A program made the translations under genes and the position numbers. Below are positions 1 to 10,227 of a DNA stretch of 53,101 nt, piece after piece. Location of the stretch: the NCBI RefSeq assembly GCF_001468285.1, contig NZ_LNSB01000038.1, positions 1 to 53,101 of the forward strand. The letters are read 5' to 3'. Every line of letters begins with the position of its first letter. Positions within the stretch are counted from its first letter, which is position 1. A model generated the notes under the pieces. The model saw only the letters and a list, made by a program, of their open reading frames with translations. It was not told the DNA's origin and did no database searches. The DNA comes from Sphingopyxis sp. HIX. Its GTDB lineage: Bacteria; Pseudomonadota; Alphaproteobacteria; Sphingomonadales; Sphingomonadaceae.

Positions 1-130
1 TTGCAATTCCCCCGCCCCGGCGTAAGGCGTCCCCAACAAAACCGCGCGTGCGACTCCCGTTTGCCCCGCTCTCCCGGTCGGGCTTCGGGCGTCATTTCCC
101 CGCCGCGCCCAAACAGGGGACTGCAAGCCT
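1..130 (+). promoter_or_regulatory. Leader region upstream of acnA
   Basis: This stretch holds no convincing gene. It ends with an AGGGGA Shine-Dalgarno-like run about nine bases before the aconitase ATG. I see no clear inverted repeat or recognisable operator, and no convincing sigma-70 hexamers. An open frame that reads through it into the aconitase gene is only a shadow. Confidence 0.4.
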
Positions 131-2803
<2,673 letters not shown>

Positions 2804-2822
2804 CCGGTAAGGAGCGGCGGCG

Positions 2823-3104
2823 ATGATCGGCAAATTGCTCTTCCTCGCCGTCGGCCTGCTGATCGGGCTGCTGCTCGCGCGTTTCCTGCGCGGCGGCGGA
2901 GGGCGACGCGACCTCACCGCGCCGCCGCCCGCGCGCCCGCCGCTGCGGCGCGTGGGCGACGAGCGGATCGACGACGAGGCGATCCGCGAGCTCATCCGCC
3001 AGAACCGCAAGATCGACGCGATCAAGCTGATGCGCCAGAAGACCGGGCTGGGCCTCGCCGAGGCGAAGGATGCGGTCGAGGCGATGGAAGACGCGATGCG
3101 CTGA
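2823..3104 (+). CDS. Small membrane-anchored protein with L7/L12 C-terminal-like helix pair
   Basis: The 93-residue protein begins with one hydrophobic segment (residues 4-22, LLFLAVGLLIGLLLARF) followed by an Arg/Pro-rich linker. The last 40 residues (IRELIRQNRKIDAIKLMRQ and GLGLAEAKDAVEAME) resemble the C-terminal domain of ribosomal protein L7/L12, a fold also found in small stand-alone bacterial proteins. The role is unknown; an anchored protein-protein interaction module is an inference. It sits directly after acnA, with a GGAGCGG ribosome-binding site just upstream, and is followed by another small membrane-protein gene. Confidence 0.8.
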   Translation: MIGKLLFLAVGLLIGLLLARFLRGGGGRRDLTAPPPARPPLRRVGDERIDDEAIRELIRQNRKIDAIKLMRQKTGLGLAEAKDAVEAMEDAMR

Positions 3105-3153
3105 GCCGCCGTCTCCGGCAACGGGGGCGCCGGTTGCCCACGAAGGGACGGAT

Positions 3154-3429
3154 ATGGACGCTTTCACCATCGCGATCGAAGCCACCGGCTGGAGCGCCGC
3201 GGTGCTGATCCTCGCCGCTTACATATTGCTCTCGCTCGGCAAGCTCGAGGCGCGGGGCTATGCCTATCAGTGGATGAACGTGATCGGCGCGGGGGGTTTC
3301 GTGATCAATTCGGGCTATAATGGCGCGCTGCCGTCGGCGGTGCTCAACGTGATCTGGGCGGCGATGGGGCTGTTCACCCTGTGGAGCGTGTGGCGCGCAC
3401 GGCAGGTCGCGCGCGAAGCGCTGCCCTAG
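3154..3429 (+). CDS. Small multi-pass membrane protein (CBU_0592-like)
   Basis: The 91-residue protein consists almost entirely of three hydrophobic segments: around residues 9-27 ([18 protein letters not shown]), 41-58 and 63-80. It carries the conserved-looking phrase [27 protein letters not shown], which resembles the small CBU_0592-type inner membrane proteins. No transport or enzymatic function can be assigned. I chose the ATG at 3154, preceded by a GAAGGGACGG ribosome-binding site, rather than an upstream start overlapping the previous gene. The 49-bp gap suggests it belongs to the transcription unit behind acnA. Confidence 0.8.
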   Translation: MDAFTIAIEATGWSAAVLILAAYILLSLGKLEARGYAYQWMNVIGAGGFVINSGYNGALPSAVLNVIWAAMGLFTLWSVWRARQVAREALP

Positions 3430-3466
3430 CGCTTCGATATTCTCCGGCGCGCGGATTGCGGCGACA

Positions 3467-3491
3467 GGAACCTTGTCGGCGAAGGCGCGTT
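3467..3491 (+). promoter_or_regulatory. Candidate EcfG (general stress sigma) promoter
   Basis: GGAAC at 3467-3471, sixteen bases, then CGTT at 3488-3491. This fits the alphaproteobacterial EcfG consensus GGAAC-N16/17-CGTT exactly. It lies 93 bp before the start of the DUF1328 gene, leaving room for a short leader. Confidence 0.7.
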
Positions 3492-3584
3492 AACGGCTCA
3501 TCGATGCATGACGAAGCGAGACTGGCCCGGCGCATGGCGCGCGCGGGAGCGTGCGAGGTCGTGCGTTCGGGAAGGAGTGAGACC

Positions 3585-3752
3585 ATGTTCAGATATGCCA
3601 TCATCTTCGCCGTCATCGCGCTGATCGCCGCGCTGCTCGGCTTTGGCGGAATCGCCGGCCTGTCGGCCGATTTCGCGAAGATCCTGCTGATCGTCGGCGT
3701 GATCCTGTTCGTCGTGGCCTTCGTGTTCGGCCGCGGGCGACGCACGCTCTAG
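3585..3752 (+). CDS. DUF1328 family small membrane protein
   Basis: The 55-residue protein is typical of the DUF1328/YtjA family: two transmembrane segments (residues 3-20 and 33-48) separated by the conserved [14 protein letters not shown] loop, and a basic C-terminus GRGRRTL. The function is unknown; members are often stress induced. The ATG at 3585 follows a GGAAGGAGTGA ribosome-binding site. A near-perfect EcfG promoter lies 93 bp upstream and a strong intrinsic terminator 33 bp downstream, so it looks like a single-gene stress-inducible unit. Confidence 0.88.
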   Translation: MFRYAIIFAVIALIAALLGFGGIAGLSADFAKILLIVGVILFVVAFVFGRGRRTL

Positions 3753-3784
3753 GCACGGCCATCCAGCGCGTTCGCGCGCTTCAG

Positions 3785-3826
3785 AAATGCCGGCGGCTTT
3801 CCCCCTTGGGCCGCCGGCATTTTTTC
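3785..3826 (+). terminator. Rho-independent terminator
   Basis: A perfect 13-bp stem (3785-3797 with 3810-3822, core TGCCGGCGGC) closes a 12-base loop and runs into six or more T residues at 3820-3825. It ends the DUF1328 unit and insulates it from the Crp/Fnr gene. It is the clearest intrinsic terminator in the window. Confidence 0.92.
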
Positions 3827-3907
3827 GTCCGCGAACGCCGCGCCGGTTGCCCTTTTGCGGCGAAGCCGGGATGAACGCGAAGCACCGGCGACAGGCGAAT
3901 CACCCCC

Positions 3908-4507
3908 ATGGACACGGCAGATTTTTTCACGAAGGTTCGGACCTATGGCGATCTGTCGGCGGAGGCCGAGCGCGCCTGGGCGGCGCTGCTGCGGCCGCGG
4001 GACTATGCGAGGGACGAGCCCTTCATCCGCGCGGGCGATGTGCCGACCCGCTATGCCTTCGTCGTCGAGGGCCTGTTCTACCAGCATTATATCGGTCCCG
4101 AGGGCGACCTGATCGCCAAGCATTTTTTCCCCGAGAACCGCATCGCGGCGTCGGTGAGCGCGACCTTGACGGGGACGCCGAGCGCCTTTGCGATCACCGC
4201 GATCGAGAAGAGCCATGTCCTCGAATATGATTTTGCGGCGTTCAGGGCGCTCGTCGGCCGCCTTCCCGACCTCGCCGCGATCTATATCGCCTATATGGAG
4301 CGGCACTGGATCATCGAGAAGGAGCCGAGCGAGATCGCCTTTCGCCACGACGACGCGATGCAGCGCTATGTCGATTTCATCCGCGCCGAGCCCGATTTGC
4401 ACAAGCGCCTGAAGCAGCATCATATCGCCGCCTGGCTGGGCATCACCCCCGAAAGCCTGAGCCGGCTGCGGCGGACGATCGCGATGACCCGGCCCGACAA
4501 GCGCTGA
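3908..4507 (+). CDS. Crp/Fnr family transcriptional regulator
   Basis: The 199-residue protein has a cyclic-nucleotide-binding-type beta roll (about residues 20-115: FIRAGDVPTRYAFVVEGLF) and a C-terminal winged helix-turn-helix (about 168-190: HIAAWLGITPESLSRLRR). There are no cysteines, so it cannot hold an FNR-type iron-sulfur cluster. The roll lacks the usual cAMP-binding Arg-Ser signature, so the ligand is unknown. Sphingomonads carry many such small paralogues. It stands alone behind a strong terminator; its target is not evident. Weak ribosome-binding site ahead of the ATG. Confidence 0.88.
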   Translation: MDTADFFTKVRTYGDLSAEAERAWAALLRPRDYARDEPFIRAGDVPTRYAFVVEGLFYQHYIGPEGDLIAKHFFPENRIAASVSATLTGTPSAFAITAIEKSHVLEYDFAAFRALVGRLPDLAAIYIAYMERHWIIEKEPSEIAFRHDDAMQRYVDFIRAEPDLHKRLKQHHIAAWLGITPESLSRLRRTIAMTRPDKR

Positions 4508-4616
4508 GGCGATTTCCTACCAAATATCAATTCTTCGGCCGACCGCCCCCTCTACCCAGCGGGCAAGCAGCCGCCGTGACGGTCATGGCGGGGCTTCCGA
4601 TTAGAGGAGACCGACG

Positions 4617-5027
4617 ATGTCGAAGATGATTTTCGTGAACCTGCCGGTGACCGACCTGGCGCGCGCCAAGGCGTTTTACGAGGCGCTGGGCTTTACCAAC
4701 AACCCGCAGTTCAGCGACGACGGCACCGCGTGCATGGTGGTGAGCGAGACGATCCATGTGATGCTGCTGACCCACGCCAAATGGCGCGGTTTCACCGACC
4801 GCCCGATCCCGCCGGCGACGGCGAGCGAAGTGATGATCGCGCTCTCGTGCGACAGCCGCGAAGACGTCGACCGGATGAACGAGGCCGCGGCGGCGCACGG
4901 CGGCACCGCCGACATCAATCCGAAGCAGGACCTGGGCTTCATGTACAACCGCAACCTCGCCGATCCCGACGGGCATGTGTGGGAAGCGGCGTGGATGGAT
5001 CCCGCCGCCTTTGCCGCCGAGGGCTGA
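4617..5027 (+). CDS. VOC family (glyoxalase-like) protein
   Basis: The 136-residue protein is one vicinal-oxygen-chelate unit with two beta-alpha-beta-beta-beta modules: FVNLPVTDLARAKAFYEALGF near the start and NLADPDGHVWEAAWMD near the end. The family includes glyoxalase I, extradiol dioxygenases and antibiotic-binding proteins. The specific reaction cannot be read from sequence. A strong AGAGGAGA ribosome-binding site lies seven bases before the ATG. The adjacent minus-strand tRNA-Val begins just downstream, so transcription converges here. Confidence 0.88.
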   Translation: MSKMIFVNLPVTDLARAKAFYEALGFTNNPQFSDDGTACMVVSETIHVMLLTHAKWRGFTDRPIPPATASEVMIALSCDSREDVDRMNEAAAAHGGTADINPKQDLGFMYNRNLADPDGHVWEAAWMDPAAFAAEG

Positions 5028-5040
5028 GGCGGGCGGTATC

Positions 5041-5116
5041 TGGTGGGCGATGACGGGCTCGAACCGCCGACATCCTCGGTGTAAACGAGGCGCTCTACCA
5101 ACTGAGCTAATCGCCC
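5041..5116 (-). tRNA. tRNA-Val (anticodon UAC)
   Basis: On the minus strand the 76-nt gene starts GGGCGATTAGCTCAG, has a TTTACAC anticodon loop closed by a CCTCG/CGAGG stem, a GGTTCGAGCC T-arm, and acceptor GGGCGAT/ATCGCCC ending with an encoded CCA. The anticodon UAC reads GUA/GUG-type valine codons. All four arms pair well. Confidence 0.97.
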
Positions 5117-5197
5117 CCCAATGTCGCCATAGGCGGAGAAGCGCGCCCCTGCCACAGCTTCGTGGCGGGGGCAAGCTTGGGTTCGGACCCTCGGCGC

Positions 5198-6226
5198 CTA
5201 TTCCTCGAGCGCCTCGAAATAGCGGCCCATCGCGTCGTGCGCCGATTCGGCGAGGCCGATGAAGATGCGGCGGCCGTCGTGCGGGTCGGCCTCGCGCAGG
5301 AACAGCCCGGCGTCGGTCATCGTCTTGATCCAGCGCAGCGCGGTGGTCGCGGGGACCGCGGCGGCGATGCACAGGCTGGAGACCGAAACGGGCTGGCGTT
5401 CGAGCCGCGCGGCATAGAGGTCGAGCAGCATGTCCCACGCGGGATCGGCGAAGAGGTCGGCGGGGAAATATTGTTCGCGCATCCGCCGCTGGCGCAGCAT
5501 CCGGCGCACCGCCTTGGCGCGCAGGCGCTGGATCGTGCGCTCCTCGGGCTCGAAGCTGCGCGGCGCGCCCGAAAAGTCGCGGATCGGCGAGCGGACCTGG
5601 CCCATGGCATCGGCGCCGCTCTCGCCCGGCGGCGCATAGGCCGCGGGCGTGCCCGGCAGCGCACGCTGGCCCGCGAGGTCGCCGAGCAACCGCGAGATGC
5701 GCGCGACCTCGTCCTGCAGGCGGTCGATGCGCTCCATCGTCTCGTCGCGCGCGGCGTCGTGGACGACATGCCCCGGCGGGCGCGCCGCCGATGCGAGCGC
5801 GACGATGCGGTCGGCGGGGTCGGGGTCGACCAGCCATTCGGTGCGGATCGTTTCGGGGACCTGCGCCGCGACGCGGTCGAGCGCGCCGAGCGAGGTTTCG
5901 CACACGAGGCCGCATTCCATCGCGGCGACCGCGTCGCAGATGTCGGCGAAGCTCGCCTCCTCGATCGTTTCGGCGTCGAAGAGCCAGACGATGTCGGGCA
6001 GCGCCATGTCGCGCAGATGCGCCGCGACGCGCGCCGGCGCGACCTGGTCGATCACCCGCGCGCGGCCTGCGCGTGCCAGCTCGGCGCCGATCGCGCGGGG
6101 GCCCGTGAACAGGATCGACGCCGTGCGGTCGCCGGCATCCGCCGCGGCCTGCCACGGCGCGGCCGCATCGAAGCGCGGCGACGGCAAAGCCCCGGTCCGC
6201 AGGTTCGTATCGATCAACTGGTCCAT
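5198..6226 (-). CDS. Winged-helix DNA-binding protein (MarR-like C-terminus)
   Basis: The 342-residue protein has an N-terminal half that I do not recognise (about 1-150), a middle helix ERIDRLQDEVARISRLLGDL (roughly 165-185) compatible with a short coiled coil, and a C-terminal MarR-type winged helix: YFPADLFADPAWDMLLDLYAARLERQPVSVSSLC followed by a recognition region (VPATTALRWIKTMTDAGLF) and wing DGRRIFIGL. Likely a cytoplasmic transcriptional regulator; ligand and targets unknown. I chose the ATG at 6226 (GGGCGG upstream) over a start ten codons earlier. It diverges from the nuclease gene across about 220 bp. Confidence 0.75.
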   Translation of the reverse strand: MDQLIDTNLRTGALPSPRFDAAAPWQAAADAGDRTASILFTGPRAIGAELARAGRARVIDQVAPARVAAHLRDMALPDIVWLFDAETIEEASFADICDAVAAMECGLVCETSLGALDRVAAQVPETIRTEWLVDPDPADRIVALASAARPPGHVVHDAARDETMERIDRLQDEVARISRLLGDLAGQRALPGTPAAYAPPGESGADAMGQVRSPIRDFSGAPRSFEPEERTIQRLRAKAVRRMLRQRRMREQYFPADLFADPAWDMLLDLYAARLERQPVSVSSLCIAAAVPATTALRWIKTMTDAGLFLREADPHDGRRIFIGLAESAHDAMGRYFEALEE

Positions 6227-6448
6227 CGTGCCGCCCTTTCCTCGCCGCCGCGCCACCCTGGCGTCCTTATGCCGTCAGAATGGCGATATTCACCTTTTGT
6301 TCGTTCCGGACTGCCGCCGATCCGGACATTGATGCCAAGAGGCCCATGTTCGACCGGACGGGAGGCTCGGGAATTGCCTCCATTTTGGACATGTTTTGTT
6401 CTCGCCGTCAATCCCCTTTCGCGCTTGCCAGCTTGGCGGCACCCGCCG

Positions 6449-7036
6449 ATGGTCGGCGTCATGGCGTGGCGCCCTTCCCTGTCGACGCGGCCGCGCTGGC
6501 GGCGGCGGCTCCGCTCGCTCGGCGCGCTGCTGCTGCTCGCGGCAATGGCAGGCGCGCTGTGGCTGGCGCAGCCGGTGCCCGCCGCGGCGGTGCCGCTGGT
6601 GCAGGTGATCGACGGCGACAGCCTGTCGGTGCGCCACGAGGGCGTCGTGCAAACGATTCGGTTGCGGGGGCTCGACGCGGTCGAATATCGCCAACGCTGT
6701 GCACGCGCCGACGGCAGCGGCTGGGCGTGCGGGGAGGAGGCGCGGACGGTGCTGGTGGAGCTTGCGGGGCGCGGGCCGCTCTTCTGCAGCTTCGCGGCGA
6801 AGGACAAATATGGCCGCACGCTCGCGGCGTGCCGCACGCGGCCCGAGCCCGAGGGCGTCGACCTGGCGGCGGAGATGATCCGGCTGGGCTGGGCCGTGGC
6901 AACCGACGATGCGCTGCTGCCCGAAGAGGGCGAAGCCGAGCGCGCGCGGCGCGGCATCTGGGCGGGAGATTTCGAGCGCCCCGCCGACTGGCGCGCGGCG
7001 CATGTCCGTCAGGCGGCGGTGCTCGCCGACCACTAG
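6449..7036 (+). CDS. Membrane-anchored or exported staphylococcal-nuclease-like protein
   Basis: The 195-residue protein starts with basic residues and a hydrophobic segment (about 25-45, LGALLLLAAMAGALWLAQ), then a thermonuclease (SNase) fold: VIDGDSLSVRHEG, IRLRGLDAVEYRQ, and KDKYGRTLAACR with a C-terminal helix AEMIRLGWAVA. The Asp and Arg of the DGD and IRLRGLD motifs match the family's metal and phosphate ligands; the catalytic Glu position is occupied by DAVE. It would act outside the cytoplasm. An ATG at 6461 is an alternative start. The next gene, crcB, lies 57 bp downstream on the same strand. Confidence 0.85.
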   Translation: MVGVMAWRPSLSTRPRWRRRLRSLGALLLLAAMAGALWLAQPVPAAAVPLVQVIDGDSLSVRHEGVVQTIRLRGLDAVEYRQRCARADGSGWACGEEARTVLVELAGRGPLFCSFAAKDKYGRTLAACRTRPEPEGVDLAAEMIRLGWAVATDDALLPEEGEAERARRGIWAGDFERPADWRAAHVRQAAVLADH

Positions 7037-7093
7037 AGCGGTTTTCGACCGCTCTTGCTTTCCGCGCCGCGCTTTTGCGGCTAGGGCGGGCGG

Positions 7094-7471
7094 ATGAACG
7101 GCCTTTTTCCTGTGATGATCGGCGGCGCGCTCGGCGCCGGCGCGCGGCACCTTGTCGGCGGCGCGATGCTCGCGCGGCTCGGTCCCGGCTTTCCCTGGTG
7201 GACTTTGTCGATCAATATCGCCGGCAGCCTCTTGATGGGCCTGCTCGTCGGCTGGCTGGCGCGGAGCGGCGGCGGCGAGGCGGCGCGGCTCTTCTTCGGG
7301 GTCGGCGTGCTCGGCGGCTTCACGACCTTTTCGGCGTTCAGCATGGAGTTTTGGGCGCTGTTCGAGCGCGGGCAGTCGGCGCAGGCCTTTGCCTATGTCG
7401 CCGCCTCGGTGATCGGCGCGGTCGCCGCCTGCGGGCTCGGGCTGCTGATGATGCGGCAGGTGCCGGCATGA
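7094..7471 (+). CDS. crcB: Fluoride channel CrcB/Fluc
   Basis: The 125-residue inner-membrane protein is a member of the dimeric fluoride-export channel family. It has four hydrophobic segments, an Asn in the second (N41 of INIAGSLLMG) and the hallmark GGFTTFS motif (residues 74-80) with the following AFSMEFW. The role is passive efflux of fluoride. An AGGGCGGGCGG ribosome-binding site precedes the ATG. Its stop overlaps the start of the downstream pseudouridine synthase gene (ATGA), so the two are translationally coupled. I see no fluoride riboswitch in the 57-bp leader. Confidence 0.95.
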   Translation: MNGLFPVMIGGALGAGARHLVGGAMLARLGPGFPWWTLSINIAGSLLMGLLVGWLARSGGGEAARLFFGVGVLGGFTTFSAFSMEFWALFERGQSAQAFAYVAASVIGAVAACGLGLLMMRQVPA

Positions 7472-8670
7472 GCGACAAGCCCAAGATGGACGGCGCCACG
7501 ATTGCCGAGGAGGATGACGGCATCCGGCTCGACCGCTGGTTCAAGCGCCATCGCGAAGGCACGCCGCACGCGCTGCTCGCGCGCTGGGCGCGCTCGGGGC
7601 AGCTGACGCTCGACGGCAAGAAAGCCGATGTGTCGGACCGCATCGCGACGGGGCAGAAGCTGGTCATGCCGACCCCGCCGGTCGAGGCCGAAGCGCGGCC
7701 GGCGCGCAAGGGGCGGCCGCTGACCGACGCCGATGTGGAGCTGGCGACGGGGATGGTGATCCACCGCGACGCCAGCGCGATCGTGCTGAACAAGCTGCCG
7801 GGGCTGGCGACGCAGGGCGGGACCAAGACCGAGAGCCACGTCGACGGGCTGCTCGATGCGCTGAAGTTCGACGGGCCGGTGCGGCCCAAGCTGGTCCACC
7901 GGCTCGACAAGGATACGTCGGGGGCGCTGCTGATCGCGCGCACCCCGCGCGCCGCGGCCTATTTCGCCAAGAGCTTCTCGAACCGCAGCGCGCGCAAGAC
8001 CTATTGGGCGATCATCGTCGGCGTACCCGACATCGCGCAGGGCGAGATCGACCTGCCGCTCGCCAAGCAGCCGGGGTCGGGCGGCGAGAAGATGCATGTC
8101 GACGACAAGGGGCTGGCGTCGAAGACGCGCTACCGCATCATCGAGCGCGCGGGGAACAGCGCGGCGTGGGTCGAGCTGCAGCCGCTGACCGGGCGCACGC
8201 ACCAGCTGCGCGTCCACATGGCGGCGATCGGCCACCCGATCGTCGGCGACGGCAAATATGGCGGCAAGGGCGCGTTCCTGACCGGGACGATCAGCCGCAA
8301 GATGCACCTGCACAGCCGCCGGCTGCGCATCGACCATCCCGACGGCGGCGCGATCGACATCAGCGCCGCGGTGCCCGAACATTTCGCCGCGAGCCTCGAC
8401 GCGCTGGGGTTCGATTTGCTGCTCGGCGAGGTCGGGGCCGACGACGTCGCCAAGGGGCCCTCGCCCAAGGCCGCCGAGAAAGCCGCGGCAAAGGCGCATA
8501 GCAAGGCGATCCGCAAAGCGCGGCGCGGCGAGCGGCGCGGGCGCACCGCGACGAGCAAGCCCACCGACCATGTCGGCAAGCCCAAGCCGAAGCCGAAGGG
8601 CGGCAAGCCGGCGGCGAAGCGCGGTCCTGCGCCCGGCGGTCGTAAACCGTCGCCGCGCAAGCCGCGCTGA
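7468..8670 (+). CDS. RluA family ribosomal large-subunit pseudouridine synthase
   Basis: The 400-residue protein isomerises uridine to pseudouridine in rRNA. An S4-like RNA-binding segment (about 18-65, GIRLDRWFKRH) precedes the catalytic domain with HRLDKDTSGALL; D147 is the catalytic aspartate. GRTHQLRVHMAAIGHPIVGD is the other family signature. The RluC/RluD subtype is probable but the exact target uridine cannot be told. The C-terminal 70 residues are a Lys/Arg/Pro-rich tail, probably disordered and RNA-binding. The start overlaps crcB by four bases; the next gene overlaps its last base. Confidence 0.94.
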   Translation: MSDKPKMDGATIAEEDDGIRLDRWFKRHREGTPHALLARWARSGQLTLDGKKADVSDRIATGQKLVMPTPPVEAEARPARKGRPLTDADVELATGMVIHRDASAIVLNKLPGLATQGGTKTESHVDGLLDALKFDGPVRPKLVHRLDKDTSGALLIARTPRAAAYFAKSFSNRSARKTYWAIIVGVPDIAQGEIDLPLAKQPGSGGEKMHVDDKGLASKTRYRIIERAGNSAAWVELQPLTGRTHQLRVHMAAIGHPIVGDGKYGGKGAFLTGTISRKMHLHSRRLRIDHPDGGAIDISAAVPEHFAASLDALGFDLLLGEVGADDVAKGPSPKAAEKAAAKAHSKAIRKARRGERRGRTATSKPTDHVGKPKPKPKGGKPAAKRGPAPGGRKPSPRKPR

Positions 8671-9281
8671 TGCACCCCGATCCGTCCTTCCGGCCGAAGG
8701 ATGCCGAGCTCGCGGCGTTGCTGGTGCGCGAAATCGGTTTTGCGGCGATCTTCGCGAACACCCCCGACGGGCCGCGCGTCGCGCATGCGCCGGTGGTGCT
8801 CGGCGCGGACGAACGCACGCTGCAATTCCACCTGTCGCGCGGCAACGGGCTGACGAAGCATCTGGGCGGCGCGCAGGCGATCGCGGTGGTGCAGGGCCCC
8901 GACGCCTATGTCAGCGCGAGCTGGTATACGGCGGCCGACCAGGTGCCGACGTGGAATTATGTCGCGGTCGAGATGGAGGGCACGGTCCGGAGGCTCGACC
9001 GCGACGCGCTGGTGGCGCAGCTCGATATGCTGTCGGCGGATCATGAAGCGCGCGCCGGCATCGACCCGCCCTGGACGCGCGCCAAGATGAGCGCGGCGAT
9101 CTTCGGCAAGATGACCGATGCGATCATCGGCTTCGAACTGGCGATCAGCGCGTGGCGCCCGACGCTGAAGCTGTCGCAGAACAAGCCCGCGGAAGAGCGG
9201 CAACGCGTGATCGAAGGGATGAAGGCGCAGGGCCATGGCGCGCTCGCGCATCTGATGGAGCAATTGGGAGGCAGGGGATGA
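8670..9281 (+). CDS. PaiB-like FMN-binding protein
   Basis: The 203-residue protein matches the PaiB (FMN-binding negative transcriptional regulator) family: HPDPSFRPKD at the start, the split-barrel motif YVSASWYTAADQVPTWNYVAVEMEG near 88-112, and the C-terminal KLSQNKPAEERQRVIEGM. The Bacillus namesake influences protease and sporulation genes; in proteobacteria the role is unclear and an FMN-dependent enzyme is possible. Its ATG overlaps the pseudouridine synthase stop and its stop overlaps the next gene, so it is inside a compact operon. Confidence 0.88.
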   Translation: MHPDPSFRPKDAELAALLVREIGFAAIFANTPDGPRVAHAPVVLGADERTLQFHLSRGNGLTKHLGGAQAIAVVQGPDAYVSASWYTAADQVPTWNYVAVEMEGTVRRLDRDALVAQLDMLSADHEARAGIDPPWTRAKMSAAIFGKMTDAIIGFELAISAWRPTLKLSQNKPAEERQRVIEGMKAQGHGALAHLMEQLGGRG

Positions 9282-9514
9282 GAGCGAGCGAAGAGGCGCT
9301 GGCCAAGAAACGCTTTTTTGCGATCAATCTGATGCGCGTGATGGGGATCGCCTTCCTGATGGCGGGCTTCATCCTGATCGCCGGGCGCTGGGAGCTCGTG
9401 GGGCAGCCGACCGATCGCTATCTGGGGATCGCGCTGGTGCTGATCGGCGCGTTCGATTTCGCGGTCTTCCCGATGCTGCTCGCGCGGCGCTGGCGTTCGC
9501 CGCGCGATCTGTGA
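9278..9514 (+). CDS. Small two-pass membrane protein
   Basis: The 78-residue protein has two predicted transmembrane helices (about 16-36, NLMRVMGIAFLMAGFILIAG, and 48-69, YLGIALVLIGAFDFAVFPMLL) flanked by basic residues. No family name is recognised. A GGAGGCAGGGG ribosome-binding site precedes the ATG, which overlaps the paiB-like stop (ATGA); its own stop overlaps the GTG of the ATP12 chaperone gene. Such small proteins are commonly found beside ATP12 in sphingomonads, though I cannot check this here. Confidence 0.82.
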   Translation: MRASEEALAKKRFFAINLMRVMGIAFLMAGFILIAGRWELVGQPTDRYLGIALVLIGAFDFAVFPMLLARRWRSPRDL

Positions 9515-10200
9515 GGCGGTTCTGGAAAGAAGTCGCCGTCGTCCCCGAGGGCGGCGGCTGGGGCATCGCGCTCGACGGGCGGCCGGTGCGCACGCCGCAG
9601 CGCGCGCCGCTCGCGGTGACGAGCACAGCGCTGGCCGAGGCGATCGCCGGTGAATGGGCCGCGGTGGGCGAGACGATCGACCCCGCGGCGATGCCGATGA
9701 CGGGGCTGAGCAATGCGGCGATCGATATCGCGGCGCCCGACCTTGCGGCCTTTGCCGAGCCGGTGGCGGCTTATGCGGAAAGCGAGCTATTCTGTTACCG
9801 CGAGGACCGCGATGCGGCGCTGATGGGCGAGCAGGCGGCGCTGTGGAACCCGCTGCTGGCGTGGGCCGAGGTGCGCTACGGGGTCGAATTTGCGATCACG
9901 CAGGGCATCTTGCCCGTCGACCAGCCGCGCGCGACGGTGGCGGGGCTACGCGGCGCGGTGCTGGCGCTCGATGCCTGGCGGCTGACCGCGTTGACGCCGC
10001 TGACGACGATCGGCGGCTCGCTGGTGGCCGGGCTGGCGCTGATCGAGGCGGCGCATGATGCCGATGCCTTGTGGGAGGCGGTGAGCCTCGACGAGTTGTA
10101 TCAGGAACGGCGCTGGGGCGCCGACGAGTTGGCGATTACCGCGCGCGAGAAGAAGCGCGCCGACTGGGACAATGCGGTGCGGTTTTTGAGTCTATTATAA
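9511..10200 (+). CDS. ATP12 family F1-ATPase assembly chaperone
   Basis: The 229-residue protein is a homologue of mitochondrial Atp12, which binds free F1 alpha subunit before alpha3-beta3 assembly; the family is restricted to mitochondria and alphaproteobacteria. Family features are the N-terminal RRFWKEVAVVPEGGGWGIALDGRPVRTPQ and the central ESELFCYR and QAALWNPLLAWAEVRYG stretches, with a C-terminal ERRWGADELAITAREKKRADWDNAVRFLSLL. The start is GTG overlapping the previous stop. It converges with the crotonase gene across a 27-bp gap holding a short hairpin. Confidence 0.93.
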   Translation: MRRFWKEVAVVPEGGGWGIALDGRPVRTPQRAPLAVTSTALAEAIAGEWAAVGETIDPAAMPMTGLSNAAIDIAAPDLAAFAEPVAAYAESELFCYREDRDAALMGEQAALWNPLLAWAEVRYGVEFAITQGILPVDQPRATVAGLRGAVLALDAWRLTALTPLTTIGGSLVAGLALIEAAHDADALWEAVSLDELYQERRWGADELAITAREKKRADWDNAVRFLSLL

Positions 10201-10203
10201 CAA

Positions 10204-10225
10204 CGTCGCCCCCGCGAAGGCGACG
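10204..10225. terminator. Short hairpin between convergent genes
   Basis: CGTCGCC at 10204-10210 pairs with GGCGACG at 10219-10225 around an eight-base loop. There is no T-run, so it is at best a weak bidirectional stop. Its sequence resembles one arm of the palindromic repeat at 37761-37850. Confidence 0.4.
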
Positions 10226-10227
10226 GA

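Noticed and set aside
6227..6448. LexA box suggested by several GTTC words upstream of the nuclease-like gene
   Set aside because: No two copies have the GTTC-N7-GTTC spacing expected for alphaproteobacteria.
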